The position numbers and the translations under genes are program-made. A stretch of DNA of 64,000 nucleotides. Origin: Stackebrandtia endophytica. Lineage in GTDB: Bacteria; Actinomycetota; Actinomycetes; Mycobacteriales; Micromonosporaceae. This document shows, piece after piece, positions 51,825-60,273 of this stretch. Each line of letters begins with the position of its first letter. Position 1 is the first letter of the stretch. Below the pieces are notes generated by a model that was not told the origin of the DNA, made no database searches, and saw only the letters and a program-made list of their open reading frames with translations. The stretch lies in the NCBI RefSeq assembly GCF_006716355.1, contig NZ_VFOW01000001.1, forward strand, positions 3,658,001 through 3,722,000, written 5' to 3'.

Positions 51825-53039
51825 TCACTTCGAGTTGGATAGTTCAATATGGAGCTCAGCGTGGTTGTGGGCGCGTTCGGCCGCAGCCTTCTCTCGCGCC
51901 GGCCCCGCCAACAGGTGCCCCACGCAACCCACCAGTGCCAGTCCCGCGATCACCGCCCAGTGCCAGTCACCCAGATACTGCAACGTGAACCCGCCCAACA
52001 TCGGAGCCAGAAAAGCCGCCGCCGCGAACGTGAGGTTGAAGACCCCCTGATACCGGCCGCGCATCTGCGGCGGCGACATGTCCGCGATGACCGTCGCATT
52101 CGGCGGTGCCGCCAGCATCGAACCGATCGTCCAGGTCATCGCGCACAACAGATACATCAGGAACGGATTGGCGAAGCCGACCATCCCGAACCCGATCGCC
52201 ATCATGAACATGGCCGCCGACATGACCGTCGCCTTGGAGAACCGACGAATCAGCCGGGGAACGAACAGCTGCCCACAGATGATCATCACCGACCCGACCG
52301 TCAAGGTCATGCCGTAGTCGCTTTCGGACAGACCATCGCGGGCCATGCTCACCGGCAACGTCGTCGAGGTCTGGGTGTGAACCACCGACTGCAGCAGCAT
52401 CAAACCGATGAAGATCATGTACGGCCGGTCCCGCAACACGTCGGTGAACCGACCCCGCGCCACCGTCAGCGGGCCCCGGTGCCGCGAGGTCTCCGGCACC
52501 GCGAGCAGCACGATCACGCCGGTCGCGAGGGCTCCCACCGCATCCAACTGGAACAGCAACGTGTACGAGTACTGCGCCAGGAACCCGGCCAGGAACGCCG
52601 CCAAACCGGTGCCCACATTCATCGCCCAGAACATCAGGTTGAACGCGCGGTCACGGTCCTCGGGACGGACCACATCGGCGATCGACGCGATCGCGGCCGG
52701 ACCGTGCGCCGAGTTGGCGAACCCGAACAGTGCCACCAACGCGCAGATACCCGGCAGCCACGTCACGAACGACAGCGACACCAGGGCCACGGCTGCGAGG
52801 AACGACGCGGTCACCATGGTCACCTTGCGGCCGAACCGGTCGGCGACGACTCCGCCGAGCAGCACCCCCGCCGCGCCGCCGGCACCGAACAGCCCCACCA
52901 CGATGCCGGCCTGCGACTCGGCCAGTCCGCGTTGCGTCGTCAGATACAGCATCAACACGATCACGACGAAGCCCGCCGCCTTGTTGATCAGCAGTGAAGT
53001 CCAGATGAACCAGAACGTGCGGGGCAGCCGGGGCGACAC
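51825..53039 (-). CDS. MFS transporter, paralogue of the downstream exporter
   Basis: A 404-residue 12-helix MFS transporter. LINKAAGFVVIVLMLYLTTQRGLAESQAGIVVG and GGVVADRFGRKVTMV mirror the next gene's LINRLGSFVIIYLTLYLAMVRDLTPGTIGLLLG and GVLTDRWGRRKTLL; both share ADMSPPQMRGRYQGVF / ADLAPVHMRGRYQAAF, so they are paralogues. GTG start with AAGGAG 6 bases upstream; the longer open frame is not family-like. Substrate unknown; they may act as separate exporters or a heteromeric pair (inference). The gap to the next gene is 122 bases. Confidence 0.85.
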   Translation of the reverse strand: MSPRLPRTFWFIWTSLLINKAAGFVVIVLMLYLTTQRGLAESQAGIVVGLFGAGGAAGVLLGGVVADRFGRKVTMVTASFLAAVALVSLSFVTWLPGICALVALFGFANSAHGPAAIASIADVVRPEDRDRAFNLMFWAMNVGTGLAAFLAGFLAQYSYTLLFQLDAVGALATGVIVLLAVPETSRHRGPLTVARGRFTDVLRDRPYMIFIGLMLLQSVVHTQTSTTLPVSMARDGLSESDYGMTLTVGSVMIICGQLFVPRLIRRFSKATVMSAAMFMMAIGFGMVGFANPFLMYLLCAMTWTIGSMLAAPPNATVIADMSPPQMRGRYQGVFNLTFAAAAFLAPMLGGFTLQYLGDWHWAVIAGLALVGCVGHLLAGPAREKAAAERAHNHAELHIELSNSK

Positions 53040-53323
53040 GGAAATCTCCTTGAAGCCGAGCGGCTTCGACGAGTGGTGGGAACCGGATCCTTTCGATGGG
53101 GTGTCGGGGAAGGGAATCCGGTTTGGGAAATCACAGCAGACTCTACGGGCGAGCACCGGCATTTCCGACCGTTTTTCCCTCGTGACGGGAGTGATTCCGG
53201 TCGCTTCGTGAAACAAACCTTGATGAGTGTTCGGTGGGTGACTCCCAGCTCAGGCGGTGTGAGCGGCCCGGCGAGACCCGACCGATGTGAGACGGGCGAA
53301 TCCGGATCAGGCAGGATCGGGGT

Positions 53324-54073
53324 ATGACTGGGACACTGGTGCTGCTTCGCCACGGCGAGAGCGAATGGAACGCGAAGAACCTGTTCACCGGCTGGGTTGA
53401 CGTCAACCTGACCGGCAAGGGCGAAGCCGAGGCCCGCCATGGTGGCGACCTGCTGGCTCAACACGATCTACTTCCCGATGTCGTCCACACCTCGGTGCAA
53501 CGTCGCGCCATTCGAACCGCCGAACTGTCCCTGGCCACCTGCGGGCGCTCCTGGATCGACGTGAAGCGTTCCTGGCGACTCAACGAACGCCACTATGGAG
53601 CCCTCCAGGGTAAGAACAAGGCCGAGACGCTGGAGCAGTACGGCGAAGAGCAGTTCATGACCTGGCGCCGTTCCTACGACACCCCGCCGCCGCCGATCGA
53701 CCCGGACAACGAGTACTCGCAGGTCGGTGACCCCCGTTATGCGGCCCTCCCGCCGGAGCTGGCGCCGCTGACGGAGTGCCTGAAGGACGTCAAGGAGCGG
53801 ATGCTGCCGTACTGGTACGACGCGATCGTCCCCGACCTCCGTGCCGGAAAGACCGTCCTGGTCGCCGCGCACGGCAACTCGCTGCGAGCCCTGGTGAAAC
53901 ACCTCGACTCGATCTCCGATGAGGACATCTCCGGGCTGAACATCCCCACCGGGATGCCGTTGCGGTACGACCTCGACGAATCCATGTGCCCCGTCACCGC
54001 CGGCGGTGCCTACCTGGACCCGGAGGCGGCAGCCGAGGCCGCCGCCGCGGTCGCTGCGCAGGGCCGGAAGTAG
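53324..54073 (+). CDS. gpmA: 2,3-bisphosphoglycerate-dependent phosphoglycerate mutase
   Basis: A 249-residue dPGM. Active site [27 protein letters not shown] (His and RHG), [16 protein letters not shown], and the second histidine in [17 protein letters not shown]. Interconverts 3- and 2-phosphoglycerate in glycolysis. The C-terminal Ala-rich tail is typical. The ATG follows CAGGAT by 6 bases with no clear Shine-Dalgarno, like fumC. It precedes senX3-regX3 as gpm1 does in mycobacteria. Confidence 0.95.
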   Translation: MTGTLVLLRHGESEWNAKNLFTGWVDVNLTGKGEAEARHGGDLLAQHDLLPDVVHTSVQRRAIRTAELSLATCGRSWIDVKRSWRLNERHYGALQGKNKAETLEQYGEEQFMTWRRSYDTPPPPIDPDNEYSQVGDPRYAALPPELAPLTECLKDVKERMLPYWYDAIVPDLRAGKTVLVAAHGNSLRALVKHLDSISDEDISGLNIPTGMPLRYDLDESMCPVTAGGAYLDPEAAAEAAAAVAAQGRK

Positions 54074-54364
54074 CCTCCGCCGATCATCGGCCGTCGAAAC
54101 CGCGGGCTGTCAGGGGTCTTTCCCCGGCGGCCCGCGTTTCTCGTCGCGGGGCTGGGGCGGACGCGCCGTCGTCCGGTCGAGGACTGTCGGGTGTTGGCGA
54201 CGCCGGATGCGGGGGAGTCGCCGTGGGGCGGCGGACGAGCAGTGGGTGGTGGTGGGGGTCGTTAGATATTGCCATTCGTAAATATCCTTTGGGTCACCGA
54301 CCTCCTCCCCTATTTTTGATCCTATCTGGATTCGGGACCCCGCCGCCACTGTGAAAACTTTCCC

Positions 54365-54409
54365 TGTGGATAACCTCGGGCCTGTGGATAACCTCCCGGA
54401 TGTGGACGA
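54365..54409. promoter_or_regulatory. Three DnaA-box-like sites at 18-bp period
   Basis: TGTGGATAA at 54365-54373 and 54383-54391 (both perfect complements of TTATCCACA) and TGTGGACGA at 54401-54409. The regular spacing and orientation suggest cooperative DnaA binding. Confidence 0.65.
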
Positions 54410-54539
54410 CTACCTGGTGATATTCGGCCGGCGAGTGAGGGCGCCGGTCGGGCCGATGGTCCGTCAGGCGACTCGCGCAAAGGGGGAGGGTTCGCCGGAC
54501 AACAGGTCTCGGACGGCTCGGCGGAGCGTCTGGCGTTAG

Positions 54540-54563
54540 TTAACTGAACCACCAGTCAATTAA
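54540..54563. promoter_or_regulatory. Palindromic operator at the tetR-yqeB promoter
   Basis: TTAACTGA and TCAATTAA (7 of 8 positions symmetric) with an 8-base spacer, ending 17 bases before the GTG. A TAGCGT -10-like box (54569-54574) lies 6 bases before that GTG, so a repressor bound here would block a leaderless promoter. Confidence 0.6.
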
Positions 54564-54580
54564 CGTGCTAGCGTTGCGTC

Positions 54581-55186
54581 GTGGCTCGACCGGTGAATCC
54601 GCAACGTTCGGCAGCACGTCGCGAGGCGATAGTGCTGGCCGCCGCCGAGCTGTTCGGAGTCAACGGGTTCGAGCAGACCACGACCGCGCAGATCGCCAAA
54701 GCCGCCGGTATCAGCCCCGGTGGCGTCTTCTACTACTTCGAGGACAAACGGGCGGTGTTCCGCGCGATCTTCCAGCGGGATCTACCGATGTCGAAGGCCC
54801 TCGTCGCGGCGGCTCTCGACCGAGACGACCCGTTCGACGCGGTGCTGCACGTGGTCGATCAGCTCGCTGAAGACGTCATGAACCCGCTCGCGGCCGGCTT
54901 GCTGGTCGAACTCGTCCGCCAAGCAGGGCGGGACCCCGAACTCACCCGCGTCGTGCACGAGAACACCACGATCATCACCGATGGCTTGGCGGTACTGCTG
55001 CGACGCTGTCAGGCCGCGGACCTGATCGACTCGTCACTGGAACCGGGCGAGGCCGCCCAATGGATTCAGTCGATCATCGACGGGGCCTACCTCAACGCCG
55101 ACCCCGACCGTGACCCCCGGCCGATGTTGCGCCGCATCGTCCGAGGATTCCTACTTTCCGGTAATGATGGAGACACTCATGTCTGA
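54581..55186 (+). CDS. TetR family regulator paired with YqeB-like protein
   Basis: A 201-residue repressor: HTH RREAIVLAAAELFGVNGFEQTTTAQIAKAAGISPGGVFYYFEDKRAVFRAIF, then a C-terminal domain of TetR_C_6-like type. GTG start, probably leaderless. Its 3' end overlaps the yqeB-like gene by 8 bases, so the two are translationally coupled and the regulator most likely controls its own operon through the palindrome at 54540-54563. Confidence 0.88.
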   Translation: MARPVNPQRSAARREAIVLAAAELFGVNGFEQTTTAQIAKAAGISPGGVFYYFEDKRAVFRAIFQRDLPMSKALVAAALDRDDPFDAVLHVVDQLAEDVMNPLAAGLLVELVRQAGRDPELTRVVHENTTIITDGLAVLLRRCQAADLIDSSLEPGEAAQWIQSIIDGAYLNADPDRDPRPMLRRIVRGFLLSGNDGDTHV

Positions 55187-55859
55187 ACCGATGACCGTCG
55201 CGATGCCGAAGATCTGGAACTGGCTGTTCCCGATCGGTCTCGGCGCGGTGGGTGTGGGCCTGGGCTTCGCGGTGCGGCCGGTGTTCAACTGGATGATCGA
55301 CCTGTTCGACTCCGCTCCCGGCCCGCTGCGCATCACCGCTGCGCTCCCCACCGTCTGGGCGGTCCTGGGGCTGACCGTGATCGGGATACTGGTCGGCTTG
55401 TGGCTCGCGGGCGAGGCCCAGAAGGAGGCCCCTGTCGTCACCGTCGACTCCGATCACGTCGAGATCACCCTCAACGGCCACACCCGGTATTTCTCACGCG
55501 AACGCGTCGCCGCGGTCTACCGGGACGGGGCGGACCTGGTGATGTTGGACGACCTCACCAGGGAGCTGGCGCGCGACAAGGTCAGTGATCTCAGCGCGAC
55601 CCGTCTTCAGGAGGCCTTCGAAGGGTTCGGCTACCCCTGGTTGGTCGAAGACCGGTACCGCGCGAAGTTTCGGCGCTGGACCGACGGCCACCCCGATCTG
55701 AGCGAGCCGGTTCACCGACTGCTGCGGGAACGTTCCCGGGCGATCACCGCGAAGAAGCCCGGCGAGGTCGCGACCTTGACCGAGCAGCTGCGCGACAACG
55801 GCATCGTCGTACGCGACCGCGACGATGCTCAGGAGTACCGGGACATCGACGGACACTAG
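55179..55859 (+). CDS. YqeB-like membrane protein
   Basis: A 226-residue protein with two transmembrane helices (WLFPIGLGAVGVGLGFAV and AVLGLTVIGILVGLWLAG), a PH-like middle part (VVTVDSDHVEITLNGHTRYFSRERVAAVYRDGADLVMLDDLTRELARDKV) and a C-terminal segment LRDNGIVVRDRDDAQEYRDI resembling the tail of cysteinyl-tRNA synthetase. This layout fits the YqeB family, whose function is unknown. Start at ATG 55179 with GGAG 6 bases before it; ATGs at 55164 and 55167 are possible. Coupled to the upstream tetR gene. Confidence 0.72.
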   Translation: MSEPMTVAMPKIWNWLFPIGLGAVGVGLGFAVRPVFNWMIDLFDSAPGPLRITAALPTVWAVLGLTVIGILVGLWLAGEAQKEAPVVTVDSDHVEITLNGHTRYFSRERVAAVYRDGADLVMLDDLTRELARDKVSDLSATRLQEAFEGFGYPWLVEDRYRAKFRRWTDGHPDLSEPVHRLLRERSRAITAKKPGEVATLTEQLRDNGIVVRDRDDAQEYRDIDGH

Positions 55860-55951
55860 TGCCTCGGCGACGGTGAGCTTCGATATAGACCGTTCATGTC
55901 CCGTTCACTTCGACGCCGCGAACTGGGCGAACAGCCCGTTACGATCGTCTC

Positions 55952-57115
55952 GTGACCTCAGAAATCGTCCCCTCGGGCCGTCGCGTGGGATCGGCGTCGG
56001 CGGCCAGCTTCGGATTGGGAGTGGTGGCCGGCGCCTTGGGCTATACGGCGGTTCGGCGACGTGACAGGGCCGCCCCGACCGCAGAGCCCGACGGTTGGGC
56101 GCCGATCCTCGAATCCCTACAGACCGCGGTCATCCAACTCGATGCCGACGATGGCATAGCCCACGCCAACCAGGTCGCCGAAAACCTGGGGGTCATCCGG
56201 GAGCACCGTCTGGAACCGGCCGACCTGCGCATGGTCGTGGCCCAAGTGCGCGGCACGGGCCAACCCCGTACCGGGGAACTCGAACTGCCGGAGTCGACGA
56301 TCGCGGTGCGGGTGCACGTGTCGCCGCTGCCGGCCGATCGCATCCTCATCGAACTGATCGACATCTCCGAGCTGCACCGGGTCGAACGGGTCCGTCGTGA
56401 CTTCGTCGCGAACGTCTCGCACGAGTTGAAGACCCCCGTCGGCGCACTGCAACTGCTGACCGAGGCGTTGGCCGACGCCGTCGACGATCCGCAGGCGGCC
56501 GCTCGGTTCACGGCCCGCATTCAGCACGAGTCCGCCCGGATGGCCCGGCTGGTGTCGGAGCTGTTGGAGCTCTCGCGGTTGCAGGGTGCCGAACCGCTGC
56601 CCAGGTTCGAGCCGGTGCCGGTGGAACGGATCATCACCGAGGCCATCGACCGTGGCCGCACCGCCGCCACGGCCAAGGACATCGAGTTGGTGCGCGAGGG
56701 CGAAACCGGGGTCACCGTGTCGGGCAGCGAGAGCCAGCTGGCCACCGCCGTGGGCAATCTCATCGGCAACGCGATCGCCTATTCGCCCCAGGACACCACC
56801 GTCACGATTCGTGTCGGGGAGGCACGCGGCTGGGCCAAGATCTCCGTGATCGACGAGGGCATCGGGATCGCCCCCGACGACATCGACCGCATTTTCGAAC
56901 GGTTCTACCGCGCCGATCCGGCCCGCTCCCGAGCCACCGGGGGTACCGGTCTGGGGTTGGCGATCGTGAAGCACATCGCCGGCAATCACGCCGGACGCGT
57001 CGAAGTGTCCAGTATGCCGGGAAATGGGTCAGTGTTCACCTTGCTGTTGCCGTCAGTAGCCGTCCCGGCCCAGGAGACGGCACCCGATGTCGATGAAATG
57101 GTCTTATCCCGTTAA
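55952..57115 (+). CDS. senX3: Sensor histidine kinase SenX3
   Basis: A 387-residue kinase: one N-terminal hydrophobic helix (AASFGLGVVAGALGYTAV), a PAS-like domain (residues about 45-145), HisKA with FVANVSHELKTPVGALQLLTEAL, and HATPase_c with NLIGNAIAYSP, DEGIGIAPDDIDRIFERFYRADPARSRATGGTGLGLAIVK. It phosphorylates RegX3, encoded 33 bases downstream; in mycobacteria the pair senses phosphate limitation with PhoU and the Pst transporter. A longer N-terminus with two helices is normal in mycobacterial SenX3; only one is seen here. GTG start 6 bases after TACGAT, so probably leaderless. Confidence 0.9.
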   Translation: MTSEIVPSGRRVGSASAASFGLGVVAGALGYTAVRRRDRAAPTAEPDGWAPILESLQTAVIQLDADDGIAHANQVAENLGVIREHRLEPADLRMVVAQVRGTGQPRTGELELPESTIAVRVHVSPLPADRILIELIDISELHRVERVRRDFVANVSHELKTPVGALQLLTEALADAVDDPQAAARFTARIQHESARMARLVSELLELSRLQGAEPLPRFEPVPVERIITEAIDRGRTAATAKDIELVREGETGVTVSGSESQLATAVGNLIGNAIAYSPQDTTVTIRVGEARGWAKISVIDEGIGIAPDDIDRIFERFYRADPARSRATGGTGLGLAIVKHIAGNHAGRVEVSSMPGNGSVFTLLLPSVAVPAQETAPDVDEMVLSR

Positions 57116-57148
57116 GGGACTCGTTCACACCGCTCAGAAAGGCAAGCC

Positions 57149-57829
57149 GTGACCCGTGTACTCGTAGTAGAGGATGAAGAGTCCTTCTCGGATGCCCTGT
57201 CCTACATGCTGCGCAAGGAAGGGTTCGAGGTGTCGGTCGCCGCCACCGGTGCCGAGGCGTTGACGGAGTACTCCCGAGCCGGCGCCGACATCGTGCTGCT
57301 CGACCTCATGCTTCCCGAGAAGTCGGGGACCGAGGTGTGCCGGGAACTGCGTGCCACCTCCAACGTCCCGATCATCATGGTCACCGCCCGCGACAGCGAG
57401 GTCGACAAGGTCGTCGGGTTGGAGATCGGGGCCGACGACTACGTCACCAAGCCGTATTCGCCGCGTGAACTGGTGGCGCGCATCCGCGCGGTCCTTCGCC
57501 GCAACGCCGAGCCCACCGACCCGATGGTGACGGTTCTGGAGAGCGGCCCGGTTCGGATGGACATCGATCGGCACGTGGTGTCGGTCGGCGGTGACGAGGT
57601 CGCGTTGCCGTTGAAGGAGTTCGAACTGTTGGAGATGTTCCTGCGCAACTCCGGCCGGGTTCTGACTCGTGGCCAGTTGATCGACCGGGTTTGGGGCGCC
57701 GACTACGTCGGTGACACCAAGACCCTCGACGTGCATGTCAAGCGGTTGCGGTCGAAGATCGAATCGGAGCCGGGTCGTCCCCGCTACCTCGTCACGGTGC
57801 GTGGACTGGGCTACAAGTTCGAGTCCTAG
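57149..57829 (+). CDS. regX3: Response regulator RegX3
   Basis: A 226-residue OmpR/PhoB-type regulator: receiver domain (VLVVEDEESFSDALS, phospho-acceptor Asp in DIVLLDLMLPEKSGTEV, Lys in VTKPYSPRELVARI) and C-terminal winged helix (PLKEFELLEMFLRNSGRVLTRGQLIDRVWGADYVGDTKTLDVHVKRLRSKIE). Partner of SenX3; probably controls phosphate-starvation genes. AGAAAGG precedes the GTG. Gene order gpmA, senX3, regX3 matches mycobacteria apart from the inserted tetR-yqeB pair. 232 bases separate it from the ABC exporter genes. Confidence 0.93.
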   Translation: MTRVLVVEDEESFSDALSYMLRKEGFEVSVAATGAEALTEYSRAGADIVLLDLMLPEKSGTEVCRELRATSNVPIIMVTARDSEVDKVVGLEIGADDYVTKPYSPRELVARIRAVLRRNAEPTDPMVTVLESGPVRMDIDRHVVSVGGDEVALPLKEFELLEMFLRNSGRVLTRGQLIDRVWGADYVGDTKTLDVHVKRLRSKIESEPGRPRYLVTVRGLGYKFES

Positions 57830-58061
57830 CCGTACTGTCCACCATGGACCGATGGGCTCGGCGACGGCCCTGTTGAGGCCGGTGACACCGGGCCACGGTC
57901 GACGGACGACTCACGCCGACGATCGAGATTCCCGGCGTCGCCCGGGCCGTCTCAGCTAGGACTTGAGGCCGAGACGTTTAGGTCACTAATCGTTCCCAGG
58001 GATGACAAGCCAGGTCAGCCTGGACTTTATTGTCGACTTGTGAACGAAATGGGAGTCCGTT

Positions 58062-58934
58062 TTGCTTGAAGTGAGAGATCTGCATAAACGATTCGGGGAC
58101 AAGGTCGCCCTCGACGGGGTGTCCCTGTCCGTCGAACCGGGTCACATGTTCGGATTCGTGGGAGCCAACGGGGCCGGGAAGACCACCACCATGCGCATCA
58201 CGATGGGCGTGCTGGTCCCCGATTCGGGACGAGTCCTGTGGAACGGGAAGGAGCTGACCGAATCCGGGCGCTCCGACTTCGGATATATGCCGGAGGAAAG
58301 AGGGCTCTACCCGAAAATGAAGATCGCCGCCCAGATCGCCTACTTCGGCGAACTGGCCGGCATGACCCCCGCGGTCGCCAAACGGGCCGCCGGCGACTGG
58401 CTCGACCGGCTCGGCCTGGGCGACCGGGGCAACGACTTCGTCCAAGACCTCTCGCTGGGCAACCAGCAGCGGGTCCAGTTGGCCGTCGCGTTGGTCCACG
58501 ACCCCAAGATGCTCGTCCTCGACGAACCCTTCTCCGGTCTCGACCCCATCGCGGTGGACACCATGGCGACGGTCCTGCAGGAACGCAGTGAAGCCGGTGT
58601 CCCCGTGGTGTTCTCCAGCCACCAACTCGAACTCGTCGAGCGTCTGTGCGACACCGTCGGCATCATCTCCGCCGGCACGATGGTCGCGACCGGAACCGTC
58701 GCCGAGCTGCGCGCACGCGGCAACCGCCGACTGCGGGTCACCGTCGCCGGGGCCACCTCCGGTTGGGAGAACTCCGTCGGTGTTCCCGCCACGTCGGTCG
58801 GTACCGATGAATGGGTGTTCGACACCGACGACGACCAGCGAGTACTACAGGCGGCCACCGCCGCCGGCCGCGTCACCCGGTTCGGGTACGACGAACCGTC
58901 GCTGGCCGACATCTTCCGGGAGGCGTCATCATGA
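58062..58934 (+). CDS. ABC transporter ATP-binding protein (NatA/CcmA type)
   Basis: A 290-residue ATPase: Walker A GANGAGKTTT, signature LSLGNQQRVQLAVALVHDP (the NatA-type variant of LSGGQ), Walker B MLVLDEPFSGLDPIA and H-loop VVFSSHQLELVE. TTG start with GGGAG about 7 bases upstream. The C-terminal 80 residues form an extra domain (LRVTVAGATSGWENSVG) as in drug or Na+ exporters. The stop overlaps the permease start (ATGA). It powers the permease encoded next. Confidence 0.9.
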   Translation: MLEVRDLHKRFGDKVALDGVSLSVEPGHMFGFVGANGAGKTTTMRITMGVLVPDSGRVLWNGKELTESGRSDFGYMPEERGLYPKMKIAAQIAYFGELAGMTPAVAKRAAGDWLDRLGLGDRGNDFVQDLSLGNQQRVQLAVALVHDPKMLVLDEPFSGLDPIAVDTMATVLQERSEAGVPVVFSSHQLELVERLCDTVGIISAGTMVATGTVAELRARGNRRLRVTVAGATSGWENSVGVPATSVGTDEWVFDTDDDQRVLQAATAAGRVTRFGYDEPSLADIFREASS

Positions 58935-60097
58935 GAGGTCTGTGGTTGGTCGCGCGGCGAGAGATCGTCACGCGCGGCACCTCCAAGAGTTACCTGATCA
59001 GCTTGGCCGCCAGCGTCGTCCTCGTGGTGGCGTTGGTCTTGGTCCCCGGTCTGCTCAGCAGCGAGACCCGGTACACCGTCGCCCTCACCGGGCAGGACTC
59101 GGTCGAGCTGGAAGCGGCCATCGACGCCGCGTCGGAGGGCTTCGACGCCTTCACCGTCGACGTCGAACAGGTCGGCACCCCCGACGAGGCGAGGAACCTC
59201 GTCTCCGAGGGAGAGGTCGACGTCGCGATCGTCGACAACCAGACCCTCATCACCGAGAGCGGAGCAAACCAGGACCTCTCCCTGCTGCTGGACAGTGTTC
59301 ACCAGCAGGTCGGTTCGCAACGCCAGTTGTCCGACGCCGGGTTCGACGTCAACGACGTGCAGGCCGCGCTCGCGGTCGCGCCGATGGAACAGGAACACCT
59401 CGGTGGTTCCGACATGGGCGCCCGCATCGGCTTCGGTTACATCCTGGTGATCGTGCTGTTCTTCATGGTCATCATGCCGGTCATGTACGTGGCCACGGGG
59501 GTCGTCGAGGAGAAGAGCAGCCGAATCGTCGAGATCCTGTTGACCTCGCTGAAATCCTGGCAACTGTTGGGCGGAAAGATCGTCGGCCTGGGTGTCCTCG
59601 GGTTCTTGAACCTGGCGGTCCCACTGGCGGTGGGCCTGGGAATCGGTGGGTTCACCGATTCGCTGGACTTCCTGCCCACGGGTGTCACCTCGACACTGAT
59701 CAGTGCCGTGGCATGGTGGGCGCTGGCCTTCGCGTTCTACTCGGCGCTGGCCGGTTCACTGTCGTCGCTGGTGTCGCGACAGGAGGACATCAACTCCGCC
59801 ATCGGCCCGATGACGATGCTGATGGTCGTCACCTACGTGGTCGCCACGATCTACGTCTGGGACCCGACCAGCACGGTGACACGTGTCCTGTCGTTCATCC
59901 CGCCGTTCTCGGTGTTCATGATGCCGGTGCGTGACATCGTCAACGACGCTCCGGTGTGGCAACAGTTGGTCTCCGGCGCGATCATGATGGTCGCCGTGGT
60001 CGCGGTACTCGCGTTGGGCGCCACCATTTACAAGCGCAGTGTCATGCGGACCGGCAGCAAGATCAAGCTGATGGACGTCCTGCGTAAGGGCGGCTGA
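58931..60097 (+). CDS. ABC-2 type permease (NatB-like)
   Basis: A 388-residue ABC-2 permease: one N-terminal helix (residues about 20-38), a large extracytoplasmic domain (about 40-175, TVALTGQDSVELEAAIDAASEGF), then five more helices with the family motif VVEEKSSRIVEILLTSLKSWQLLGGKIVG. With the upstream ATPase it forms an exporter; NatAB exports Na+ in Bacillus, and relatives handle lipids or drugs, so the substrate is open. Start ATG at 58931 within the upstream stop. Terminator 37 bases after the stop. Confidence 0.88.
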   Translation: MRGLWLVARREIVTRGTSKSYLISLAASVVLVVALVLVPGLLSSETRYTVALTGQDSVELEAAIDAASEGFDAFTVDVEQVGTPDEARNLVSEGEVDVAIVDNQTLITESGANQDLSLLLDSVHQQVGSQRQLSDAGFDVNDVQAALAVAPMEQEHLGGSDMGARIGFGYILVIVLFFMVIMPVMYVATGVVEEKSSRIVEILLTSLKSWQLLGGKIVGLGVLGFLNLAVPLAVGLGIGGFTDSLDFLPTGVTSTLISAVAWWALAFAFYSALAGSLSSLVSRQEDINSAIGPMTMLMVVTYVVATIYVWDPTSTVTRVLSFIPPFSVFMMPVRDIVNDAPVWQQLVSGAIMMVAVVAVLALGATIYKRSVMRTGSKIKLMDVLRKGG

Positions 60098-60133
60098 TCA
60101 GGCGGGGTATCGCCGATGAGTGCCTCGTAGTCG

Positions 60134-60167
60134 AAAGGGCGCGTGCGGACCACCACACGCGCCCTTT
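60134..60167 (+). terminator. Hairpin terminator after the ABC exporter
   Basis: AAAGGGCGCGTG (60134-60145) pairs perfectly with CACGCGCCCTTT (60156-60167), followed by TCGG. Convergent with the zinc-ribbon protein gene. Confidence 0.8.
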
Positions 60168-60273
60168 TCGGTGTTCACGCCGGACCGGACTCGGGCGGGG
60201 CGTGACCCACACCTTCGAGAAAAAACGCGATCGGGCGACGCCGGTTCGGCGTCGCCCGATCATGTCGTTGTCG

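Larger units (their letters stand above)
54074..54580. other. Intergenic stretch with DnaA-box cluster and TetR operator
   Basis: About 510 bases between gpmA and the tetR gene. A less GC-rich block (54250-54330) is followed by three DnaA-type boxes at an 18-base period (54365-54409) and a palindrome before the tetR start. The frame 54351-54539 translates the boxes as repeated VDNL and I do not consider it a gene. Confidence 0.6.

Noticed and set aside
54351-54539. 62-codon frame with PVDNL repeats
   Set aside because: The repeats simply translate the DnaA boxes; no Shine-Dalgarno and no terminal features.
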